From positions 1-59,132 of the forward strand of contig NZ_CAMYFI010000012.1 in assembly GCF_947255005.1 (NCBI RefSeq): a DNA stretch of 59,132 bases. Direction: 5' to 3'. How positions within the stretch are numbered: position 1 is the first letter of the stretch; every line of letters starts with the position of its first letter. Position numbers and translations under genes: made by a program. A model generated the notes under the pieces. That model did not search any database and was not told the DNA's origin. It saw nothing but the letters and a program-made list of their open reading frames with translations. Below are positions 35,127-41,460 of this stretch, one piece after another. Origin of the DNA: an uncultured Tessaracoccus sp. GTDB lineage: Bacteria; Actinomycetota; Actinomycetes; Propionibacteriales; Propionibacteriaceae.

Positions 35127-35507
35127 ATGGGTTTGTTGGACTTCCTGAGCAAGCGCTCCTCGTCGGGGCTCACGATTGAGGAGACGCTCATCGCGCTCTC
35201 GAAGGGGGCGGTGCTCATCGACGTGCGCACCCCGCACGAGTACGAGGCCGGGCACGCGCCCGGTGCGCGGCCGGTCGACCCCAAGGAGCTCAAGGAGAAC
35301 CCACTCGACGCGATCCACGGCGACGATCCCCTCGCCGAGCGCGACGCCGCCATCATCGTCATCTGCGACAACGGGCTGCGCTCATCGATGGTCGCCGCGC
35401 AGCTGCGCCAAGCCGGGCTGCTGGCGGAGTCTGTCGCTGGCGGGCTCATCGCCTGGGGCAAAGACGGCAACCCCATCCTGCCCGGCAAGTACCGACGGCG
35501 ACGCTAA
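35127..35507 (+). CDS. Rhodanese-like domain protein
   Basis: 126-residue single-domain sulfurtransferase. IDVRTPHEYEAGHAPGA (31-47) and an active-site loop with the catalytic Cys80 in CDNGLRS, then GGLIAWGKDG. It may carry persulfide sulfur. Its last codons and stop lie inside the 78-bp direct repeat that recurs past the toxin-antitoxin genes. A weak AAAGAT box lies 6 nt before the ATG. Confidence 0.88.
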   Translation: MGLLDFLSKRSSSGLTIEETLIALSKGAVLIDVRTPHEYEAGHAPGARPVDPKELKENPLDAIHGDDPLAERDAAIIVICDNGLRSSMVAAQLRQAGLLAESVAGGLIAWGKDGNPILPGKYRRRR

Positions 35508-35573
35508 CCGTCTAAGCCTCAAGATAGATCAAGTTCGTGGTGCGTCTACCCGCCACGAACTTGATCTATGTTT
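35496..35573 (+). repeat. 78-bp direct repeat, left copy, with family B inverted repeat
   Basis: Matches 36167-36244 at 77 of 78 positions (the only difference is G at 35544 versus A at 36215). It contains the end of the rhodanese gene and the family B hairpin (17-bp perfect arms ATAGATCAAGTTCGTGG at 35524-35540 and complement at 35553-35569). The toxin stop codon (35566-35568) falls inside this copy. Confidence 0.95.
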
Positions 35574-35886
35574 CAGCGTGCCGTAGGAGCCAGTAGCCAG
35601 GCTTTCGACGTTGGTGTGCGTAGGCGAGAATCAGAATGGAATCACTGTCAACGGTGTAGATGATCCGATATGGAAAGCGCCGAATACGTTTGCTGCGAAT
35701 CAACGTCCCGTCGGCGGTGGTGGTGAATAGCGGACCGGCATGCGGCCACGCCGCGAGTTCGAGCCGCGCAGACTGGGCACATTCCATGAACGCTAGACCG
35801 ATACCAGGCTCTTGGTCCTCGTACCAGCGCACAGCAGCATCGAATTCAGCCACTGCGGCTGGATGTTCTCGCTGCGGCAGGTTCAT
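35566..35886 (-). CDS. RelE/ParE-family toxin
   Basis: 106-residue type II toxin. ParE/RelE fold features: FDAAVRWYEDQEPGIGLAF helix pair, then the strand motif RRFPYRIIYTVDSDSILILAYAHQRRKPGYW. ParE members poison gyrase and RelE members cut mRNA; sequence alone does not decide between them. It overlaps the antitoxin by 4 bp. Its stop codon lies within the left 78-bp repeat, so its 3' end was built from the duplicated flank. Confidence 0.88.
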   Translation of the reverse strand: MNLPQREHPAAVAEFDAAVRWYEDQEPGIGLAFMECAQSARLELAAWPHAGPLFTTTADGTLIRSKRIRRFPYRIIYTVDSDSILILAYAHQRRKPGYWLLRHAET

Positions 35887-36116
35887 TGGCGCAACGATTC
35901 GCGTAGGCGAGCGTAATGCTCGTCGGCGTCTTCCAGCTCTACTTCGCCACGACGAATATCGTCCAGGCGGCGGGAAGCCTCATGTTGCCAGGCCGCGTCG
36001 GAAGCGGTGCCAGCTTCGCCGTCGAGGCTTTCAAAGAGGGCATTCGCAACCACCGCGCGCTGGTCAGCGTCGAGAGTGAGGGCATCGCGTAGTAGAGCCT
36101 CGGCGGTGGTAGTCAT
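35883..36116 (-). CDS. Addiction-module antitoxin (PF09720-type)
   Basis: 77-residue acidic antitoxin of the TIGR02574/Unstab_antitox family: an N-terminal helical segment ALTLDADQRAVVANALFESL and a C-terminal toxin-binding helix. It precedes and overlaps the toxin gene, the standard order. A TACACT box ends 7 nt before the ATG, so the message is probably leaderless. The pair sits between two 78-bp direct repeats. Confidence 0.87.
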   Translation of the reverse strand: MTTTAEALLRDALTLDADQRAVVANALFESLDGEAGTASDAAWQHEASRRLDDIRRGEVELEDADEHYARLRESLRQ

Positions 36117-36123
36117 GTACTGG

Positions 36124-36129
36124 AGTGTA
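36124..36129 (-). promoter_or_regulatory. -10 box of leaderless antitoxin-toxin transcript
   Basis: TACACT on the minus strand, ending 7 nt before the ATG at 36116. Confidence 0.45.
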
Positions 36130-36166
36130 CCTGCCGGGTGGATGAGGCGCTGAGAGTGTGGGTTGC

Positions 36167-36244
36167 CGGCGACGCTAACCGTCTAAGCCTCAAGATAGAT
36201 CAAGTTCGTGGTGCATCTACCCGCCACGAACTTGATCTATGTTT
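36167..36244 (+). repeat. 78-bp direct repeat, right copy, with family B inverted repeat
   Basis: Second copy of the segment at 35496-35573, 671 bp away. It includes a duplicate of the last four codons and stop of the rhodanese gene, now without function, and the family B hairpin (arms 36195-36211/36224-36240). It lies past the stop of the Eis-like gene. Confidence 0.95.
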
Positions 36245-36253
36245 GGCTGCCGA

Positions 36254-37516
36254 TCAGAACGGTGTGATGCACCAGGGTTCACGACGACGGCGCAAGAGCA
36301 TGCCGAACACGTCGATGGCTTCCTGGTTGCCCTTGACCCATCCGACGGTGGTGAGCGCGTGGATGTTCACGCCACCCAGGAGCGTCGAGCCGAGGGCGGC
36401 GACGTTGATGTCCAGCTCGGGTTCGTCGTCGGTGGGGACGCAGGTGGCCTTGCCCTGCTGAACAGTGAGGCGCCACCCGCCGTCGGCGATGCCCATCTTG
36501 TCGATGACGCGGAAGCACACTTCGCCCTCGGTGTAGTAGTTGCGGGCCGTGAGCACCGCAGCCGGGTCGAGCACGCGCAGCCACAGCAGGTCGTCGTGTT
36601 CCTTCACAATGTAGCGGCGACGATCGGTGAGCGCCCAGGGGAGGTGCTCGTCGTTGCGGGCGCTATTGAAGCGCACGCGGCGCACCAGGTCGAGTGAGCC
36701 GAGGAATGCCCACATGGCGACGCTGGCGTCAGTGTTCGTCGGAACGAAGTCGACGACGTTGATAGCGTCGTCGCGGTCGGCAGACTTCCAGGTGGCGTAG
36801 CCGTCGAGGTTGCCCTGCTCGTCCCAGTGCCCGACGGCGCGGATCTTGTCGTCGTGCTTGCGGGTGGACTTCTCGACGGAGCCGTTCAGCACCTCCATGA
36901 CGGGTGCGCAGCGGCCGATGGAGCCGGTCTGCGTGGCGTGGAACTTGTCGAAGACGATGCGGGACGCCTCGGCCAGCTGCTGCACGTCGAGGTACTCGCA
37001 GGTGCCGGTGATGGGGGCGTGGATGTCGAAGCCGCTGCCGACGCGGAGTTCGATCTGGTCTTTGAAGATGGCGGCTCCGAAGCCGAAGCGACCGTAGATG
37101 GTGGCCTCGGTGGCGGTGAGGGCAGCGACGGCCAGCCCGCGCTCCTTCGCTGCGGTGAGCGAGGCGGTCATGAGGTTGCGGGCAATGCCTTGGCGACGGT
37201 GTGAGGCGCGCACGGTCACGTCGCTGATCTGGTGACAGTCGATCACGGAGCCGCCGACGTTGAGGGAGCCGTTCCACTCCATGAAGGTGGCGACGGGGAT
37301 GTCGGTGCCCAGCGCATACTCGCGCGGCTCCAGGTCCCACACGCCGCGCATGACGGTGCCGTGCTCGGCTTCGATGGAGAGTTGGTGTTCGAGGAATTCC
37401 TCGGTGGGGTGGGGGTCGTGGAACCCCTGCTGCACGGCGGTGAGCCATGCGCGATACCACGGGTTCTCAGAAAGTTTCGCGCTCGTAACTTCGTGTGTTC
37501 TGTACTCGTGCTTCAC
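36254..37516 (-). CDS. Eis-type GNAT N-acetyltransferase
   Basis: 420-residue protein with the Eis architecture: an N-terminal GNAT domain with the acetyl-CoA loop SHRRQGIARNLM, the second GNAT half with ATIYGRFGFG, then an SCP2-like C-terminal domain. It ends in phenylalanine (PWCITPF), as in Eis where the C-terminal carboxylate is catalytic. Family members acetylate lysine side chains and aminoglycosides at several positions. GTG start with a TAGCCT box 7 nt upstream. It is divergent from the rpsF operon and originally convergent with the rhodanese gene. Confidence 0.9.
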   Translation of the reverse strand: MKHEYRTHEVTSAKLSENPWYRAWLTAVQQGFHDPHPTEEFLEHQLSIEAEHGTVMRGVWDLEPREYALGTDIPVATFMEWNGSLNVGGSVIDCHQISDVTVRASHRRQGIARNLMTASLTAAKERGLAVAALTATEATIYGRFGFGAAIFKDQIELRVGSGFDIHAPITGTCEYLDVQQLAEASRIVFDKFHATQTGSIGRCAPVMEVLNGSVEKSTRKHDDKIRAVGHWDEQGNLDGYATWKSADRDDAINVVDFVPTNTDASVAMWAFLGSLDLVRRVRFNSARNDEHLPWALTDRRRYIVKEHDDLLWLRVLDPAAVLTARNYYTEGEVCFRVIDKMGIADGGWRLTVQQGKATCVPTDDEPELDINVAALGSTLLGGVNIHALTTVGWVKGNQEAIDVFGMLLRRRREPWCITPF

Positions 37517-37523
37517 TCATTTG

Positions 37524-37529
37524 AGGCTA
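37524..37529 (-). promoter_or_regulatory. -10 box of leaderless eis-like transcript
   Basis: TAGCCT on the minus strand, ending 7 nt before the GTG at 37516. Confidence 0.4.
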
Positions 37530-37542
37530 GCAAACGAGGTGT

Positions 37543-37572
37543 TTGGCCCAAGACCTTCGCAGAAGGTAATGT
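37543..37572 (+). promoter_or_regulatory. Probable rpsF operon promoter
   Basis: TTGGCC, an 18-nt spacer, then TAATGT. It leaves a leader of about 80 nt before rpsF. Confidence 0.45.
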
Positions 37573-37609
37573 TGCTCATCGGTTCGATTTTTTCGGGCCA
37601 TGCCCTCCT

Positions 37610-37640
37610 GCCACGGGACAGACTCGTGGCCGTTAGTCCG
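37610..37640 (+). promoter_or_regulatory. Candidate S6:S18-type leader hairpin of rpsF
   Basis: The rpsF leader has a GCCACG/CGTGGC stem (37610-37615/37625-37630) with a 9-nt loop, followed by CCG (37638-37640) just before the AAGGAGG Shine-Dalgarno. Autoregulatory rpsF leaders in many bacteria bind S6:S18 through a CCG-containing structure. I cannot verify the full fold by eye, so this is a weak call. Confidence 0.3.
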
Positions 37641-37658
37641 AAGGAGGTGGGGCAAAGC

Positions 37659-37946
37659 ATGCGCAAGTACGAAGTTATGGTCCTCATCGACTCCGACGTC
37701 GACGAGCGTCAGGTGCCGGCTCTCATCGAGAAGCACCTCGAAACCGTCACGAAGGAAGGCGGCACCGTCGATAACACCGACATCTGGGGCCGTCGCACCC
37801 TCGCCTACGACATTAATAAGAAGTCTGAGGCTATCTACGTGGTGGTCCAGCTCACCTGTGAGCCTGCCACGGTGTCGGAACTCGATCGCCTGCTGGCAAT
37901 CGACGAGAAGGTCGTGCGCACCAAGGTCATTCGTCTCGAGGACTGA
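37659..37946 (+). CDS. rpsF: 30S ribosomal protein S6
   Basis: 95-residue S6 starting MRKYEVMVLIDSDVDERQV, with WGRRTLAYDINKKSEAIYVV in the middle. The ATG at 37659 follows AAGGAGG (37641-37647). It pairs with S18 in the ribosomal platform. First gene of rpsF-ssb-rpsR-rplI. Confidence 0.97.
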   Translation: MRKYEVMVLIDSDVDERQVPALIEKHLETVTKEGGTVDNTDIWGRRTLAYDINKKSEAIYVVVQLTCEPATVSELDRLLAIDEKVVRTKVIRLED

Positions 37947-38038
37947 AGTTTTCCACAGATTCAAAGCAACATGGGCGTGACTGTCAGTCCCCGCCCATAG
38001 TGTGGGTATAAGAACACGTCTAACTCGGAGGCATCTCA

Positions 38039-38542
38039 ATGGCAGGCGAAACCCAGATCACGATCATTGGCAATCTCACGAGCGCACCAGAACTGCGCTT
38101 CACCGCGAACGGTTCTGCGGTCGCGAACTTCCGCGTGGCGAGCACGCCGCGCACGTTCGATCCGCAGTCGAACCAGTTCCGCGACGGCGATCCGCTGTTC
38201 CTGAACTGCTCCGTGTGGCGTCAGCACGCCGAAAACGTGGCTGAATCTCTGGACAAGGGCATGCGCGTCATCGTTCACGGCAAGTTGAAGTCGCGCAGCT
38301 ACCAAGATCGCGAGGGTCAACAGCGCACGGTCTTTGAGATCGATGTCGACGAGGTTGGGCCCGCTCTTCGCTACGCAACCGCACAGGTCACCAAAACTTC
38401 CGGTGGCGGTCAGTGGTCAGGTGGCCAGAACTCCGGTGGCGGCGGTGGCGATTCCTGGTCGAGCTCCAACAACTCGAGCCAGAACCGCGGTGCCAACGAT
38501 CCGTGGGGCCCTGCATCGCAGTCCGACGAACCGCCGTTCTGA
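38039..38542 (+). CDS. ssb: Single-stranded DNA-binding protein
   Basis: 167 residues: an OB-fold (about 1-110, with NLTSAPELRFTANGSAVANF), a Gly/Ser/Asn-rich disordered linker (about 120-155) and the acidic tip DEPPF that recruits partner proteins. It protects ssDNA in replication and repair. It lies in the rpsF operon position; after it comes a REP-like cluster in place of a direct junction with rpsR. Confidence 0.97.
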   Translation: MAGETQITIIGNLTSAPELRFTANGSAVANFRVASTPRTFDPQSNQFRDGDPLFLNCSVWRQHAENVAESLDKGMRVIVHGKLKSRSYQDREGQQRTVFEIDVDEVGPALRYATAQVTKTSGGGQWSGGQNSGGGGGDSWSSSNNSSQNRGANDPWGPASQSDEPPF

Positions 38543-38557
38543 TCCCGCACACGCCGC

Positions 38558-38763
38558 GTCTCGATACGGGCCTTCGGCCCTACTCGACGACCGGGGCGTC
38601 CGCACGGCACCCGATGGTCGAGTGAGGCCCCTTCAGACGGTCGAGTAGCGGCGAAGCCGCGTATCGAGACCCCCTGCAATTCGACGGTCGAGGAGCGGCG
38701 CAGTCACGTATCGAGACCAGACTGAACCAGACGGTCGAGTAGGGCCAGATCCGTATCGAGACC
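38558..38763. repeat. REP-like cluster of four palindromic units between ssb and rpsR
   Basis: Four imperfect palindromes sharing GGTCGAGTAG and GTATCGAGACC ends: 38558-38588 (inverted), 38639-38671, 38686-38718 and 38733-38763, plus a half unit at 38616-38627. Units 2-4 are in the same orientation and unit 1 is reversed. This is the REP/BIME-like element common in several actinobacteria. No transposase of the REP-associated type is in the window. Confidence 0.88.
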
Positions 38764-38850
38764 ATTTACCAACACAACAACATAACCACAAGGCACATTC
38801 CGTCGAGAGACGGGCTTGCTCGGGAAACCCGAGAGAAAAGGAGCACCATA

Positions 38851-39090
38851 ATGGCCGGTCCACAGCGCAAGTCTGTGAACAAGAAGAAGATCATGCCGGT
38901 GAAGACCACCCGCGTGGCCAACATCGACTACAAAGACATCAACACGCTCAAGCGGTTCATTTCTGAGCGTGGCAAGATCCGCGCCCGCCGCGTCACTGGC
39001 CTGTCGGTTCAGGACCAGCGCAAGGTTGCCATCGCCGTCAAGAACGCTCGTGAGGTAGCGCTGCTGCCCTACGCGTCCACGGCCCGCTGA
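38851..39090 (+). CDS. rpsR: 30S ribosomal protein S18
   Basis: 79-residue basic S18. The core IDYKDINTLKRFISERGKI and RVTGLSVQDQRKVAIAVKNA are diagnostic. Shine-Dalgarno AAAAGGAG upstream. It is separated from ssb by 308 bp containing the REP-like cluster; rplI follows after 14 bp. Confidence 0.97.
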   Translation: MAGPQRKSVNKKKIMPVKTTRVANIDYKDINTLKRFISERGKIRARRVTGLSVQDQRKVAIAVKNAREVALLPYASTAR

Positions 39091-39104
39091 TCGGAGGAAG
39101 ACTC

Positions 39105-39551
39105 ATGAAGCTCATTCTCACCAGCACCATTGACAAGCTCGGCGTTGCCGGCGACATCGTTGAGGTTCGCGACGGCTACGGCCGCAACTACCTCATCCCT
39201 CAGGGCAAGGCCATCCTGTGGAGCAAGGGCGCCGAAACCCAGATCGAGGGCATCAAGCGCGCACGTGACGCGCGCGAGATCCGCGGCGTGGAGCACGCTC
39301 AGGAGATCCGCTCGCAGCTCGAGGAGCTCACCATCAAGGTGGCTGCTCGCGCGTCGGAGGAAGGCAGCCTCTTCGGTTCGGTGACGCCGAACGATTTCGC
39401 CGTCGCTGTGAAGAAGGCCGGCGGCCCGACCGTCGACAAGCGTGCCGTCTCATTCCCGAAGCACGTGAAGAGCCTCGGTCAGCATGCTGCTGAACTCAAG
39501 CTGCATCCCGCCGTCGTCGCACACGTCAACTTCGAGGTGGTCAGCGCCTGA
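39105..39551 (+). CDS. rplI: 50S ribosomal protein L9
   Basis: 148-residue L9: N-terminal rRNA-binding domain MKLILTSTIDKLGVAGDIVE with the DGYGRNYLIPQG signature, a long connecting helix and a C-terminal domain. Strong GGAGGA Shine-Dalgarno. Last gene of the operon, followed by a strong hairpin at 39565-39612. Confidence 0.97.
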   Translation: MKLILTSTIDKLGVAGDIVEVRDGYGRNYLIPQGKAILWSKGAETQIEGIKRARDAREIRGVEHAQEIRSQLEELTIKVAARASEEGSLFGSVTPNDFAVAVKKAGGPTVDKRAVSFPKHVKSLGQHAAELKLHPAVVAHVNFEVVSA

Positions 39552-39564
39552 TCTAGGCAACCTC

Positions 39565-39612
39565 AACAGTTGGGCCCCGCACTCCGAACAGGAAGTGCGG
39601 GGCCCAACTGTT
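39565..39612 (+). terminator. Terminator-like hairpin after rplI
   Basis: Perfect 19-bp arms AACAGTTGGGCCCCGCACT (39565-39583) and complement (39594-39612), 10-nt loop. No T-tract follows, but the stem is long and GC-rich and sits 13 bp past the rplI stop. It shares the long-arm style of the other gene-end repeats here. Confidence 0.8.
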
Positions 39613-39702
39613 AATCAGCCATGGCCGGGTACGGGTGAGCGTGAATGGAATGCTATTTCGCAAAGTATTCACGCTATGCTGCATGTGGCGAAGGGGGAAG
39701 GT

Positions 39703-40587
39703 ATGGCAGACCAAAGCCTGCGGAGCCGCGTGGCTGCGCTGCAAGAGCGGTATCAGGAGCTGTCCGATAAACACGCTGACGCCCTGCATGAGATTGCTCT
39801 AGCGGAACTTCCGGAAGCGGTGCACCAGTCCAACGCCATCGAGAACTCGACGCTCACACTCACTGACACCGAGCAAATCCTCCAGGGCCGGGTGCCGGTC
39901 GGCAAACGTGACCTGCGTGAATTGTTCGAGGCCACCAACCTGGCGAGTGTCACGAAGGAACTCCTTGGCAGCGACGACGAATTCACCCCGGCGCTCATCC
40001 TCCATTGGCATGGCATGTTGCTGCGCGGCATCCGCGACGACATCGCAGGCAGATATCGACGCGCTGGCGAATGGGTGCACGTCGGAGGCCACGTCGGAGC
40101 CAACCCTGAGTTCATCGCAGAGCTCGTTAATGACGCTTTGGCGCAGTGTCGTCGCGATATTGCAGCTGATCCTATCGACGCGGTGGCCAGGTTCCACTGC
40201 GAGTTCGAGGTGATCCATCCATTCGTCGACGGCAACGGGAGGATCGGGCGCGTGCTTATGAATAAGCAGCTTCGCGACGCCCGGCTTCCCCCGGTGATCT
40301 TGCGCGCGAAGGAGCGGCACACGCAGTATTACCCGTTGCTCGAGAGATATGCGAGGAGCGACGAGCATCAGGGCATGGCGAGATACTTGAGCCTGCTGCT
40401 GATGGAAGCGTTGCATAAGCGCATCGCGATGTTGGAGAGTCGACGTATCGTGCCACTCACGGCGTGGGCGAAGGCGCGAGCAATGACACCGCAGGCTGCG
40501 TCGAACAAAGCCAAGCGCCAGACGATTGCGGCGTTTCGGGTACGCGGCCGATGGATGATTGCGGAGGATGAGCCAGCCCATTCCTGA
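39703..40587 (+). CDS. Fic-domain protein (AMPylator-type, class II)
   Basis: 294 residues from the ATG at 39703 (AAGGGGG 5 nt upstream). An N-terminal helical region carries the inhibitory-helix motif as SNAIEN (43-48, S/T-x3-E-N/G). The Fic core has the active-site HPFVDGNGR (172-180) with the catalytic His172. A C-terminal ~60 residues look like a winged-helix (MTPQAASNKAKRQTIAAFRVRGRWMI). The family transfers AMP or other nucleotide moieties to protein hydroxyls. It stands alone, without an adjacent antitoxin, consistent with the inhibitory helix being in cis. The target is unknown. Confidence 0.9.
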   Translation: MADQSLRSRVAALQERYQELSDKHADALHEIALAELPEAVHQSNAIENSTLTLTDTEQILQGRVPVGKRDLRELFEATNLASVTKELLGSDDEFTPALILHWHGMLLRGIRDDIAGRYRRAGEWVHVGGHVGANPEFIAELVNDALAQCRRDIAADPIDAVARFHCEFEVIHPFVDGNGRIGRVLMNKQLRDARLPPVILRAKERHTQYYPLLERYARSDEHQGMARYLSLLLMEALHKRIAMLESRRIVPLTAWAKARAMTPQAASNKAKRQTIAAFRVRGRWMIAEDEPAHS

Positions 40588-40609
40588 CCACCGCCGGCCC
40601 AGGCACAGC

Positions 40610-40615
40610 TAGTCT
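40610..40615 (+). promoter_or_regulatory. -10 box of leaderless alpha/beta hydrolase transcript
   Basis: TAGTCT ending 6 nt before the ATG at 40622. Confidence 0.5.
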
Positions 40616-40621
40616 CTGGAT

Positions 40622-41458
40622 ATGCAGAACTACATCGTCTCCATGAACCCCGAGCGCGACGTCACGCTGGAGGTGTGCGCATTCTCCGTGGGTGACCCGG
40701 ACGGGCCCGCGGCGATGATGGAACAGGCGCGCCCTGCCATCATCATCTGCCCGGGCGGGGGCTATGAGTTCCTCTCCGACCGGGAAGCCGACCCCGTCGC
40801 CATCGCCTTCCAGCGCTTCGGGTTCCAGTGCTTCGTGCTGCGCTACTCCATCCGCGAGCATGCGCAGTATCCGCAACCCATCGTCGACGCGGCCCGCGCC
40901 GTGCGGTGGGTGCGCGGCCACGCCGTCGAGCTGGGCGTCGACTCGAACCGGGTGGCCGTGTTGGGGTTTTCCGCCGGCGGGCACGTCACGGCGATGCTCG
41001 GCACCATGCACGCCCGCGAAGAGGTGCTCGAGGCGGAGCGCGACGAGTACGCGCGGCTGGCTGCGGAGGGCGTCGAAGCCAACGAGGGGTTGCTGGAACA
41101 TTCGTCGCGCCCGGACGCCATCGTGCCGTGTTACGCGGTGATGGCGGCGGACTGGATGGATATGCCGTTCCCGAAGGAAACCATCATGGCCACCGATTGC
41201 ATCCGGGCAGCCGGGCCTCACGTGCCGCCGGCGTTCGTGTGGACAACGGGCGAGGACGATCTCGTGCCCGCGACACAGTCGCTCCGGTTCGTCAATGCAC
41301 TCTCCGAGCACGGGGTGGCCTTCGAGTACCACCACTACGCTCACGGCCCGCATGGGCTCTCGCTTGCGGATTCGCTTACGAGTTTCCACGACGAGGTGCC
41401 GGAGAATGCCTACACGTGGGTGAAGCTCTGCGCTCGCTGGCTGCGCGCCACGATGTGA
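40622..41458 (+). CDS. Alpha/beta hydrolase (esterase/acetyl-xylan-esterase-like)
   Basis: 278-residue alpha/beta hydrolase. Oxyanion segment CPGGGY (43-48), nucleophile elbow GFSAGG with Ser117, and a C-terminal catalytic-histidine motif HGPHGLSL. It resembles the hormone-sensitive-lipase/Axe-like esterases often found with sugar-utilisation genes, and could deacylate sugar esters. No signal peptide, so cytoplasmic. Leaderless-type start. It is convergent with the DUF808 gene, separated by 2 bp. Confidence 0.85.
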   Translation: MQNYIVSMNPERDVTLEVCAFSVGDPDGPAAMMEQARPAIIICPGGGYEFLSDREADPVAIAFQRFGFQCFVLRYSIREHAQYPQPIVDAARAVRWVRGHAVELGVDSNRVAVLGFSAGGHVTAMLGTMHAREEVLEAERDEYARLAAEGVEANEGLLEHSSRPDAIVPCYAVMAADWMDMPFPKETIMATDCIRAAGPHVPPAFVWTTGEDDLVPATQSLRFVNALSEHGVAFEYHHYAHGPHGLSLADSLTSFHDEVPENAYTWVKLCARWLRATM

Positions 41459-41460
41459 CG

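Noticed and set aside
35566..36116. TA module as part of a larger mobile element
   Set aside because: No transposase, integrase or terminal repeats other than the 78-bp direct repeats are visible.
38558..38763. CRISPR array
   Set aside because: Units are imperfect palindromes of unequal spacing with one inverted copy, and no cas genes are present.
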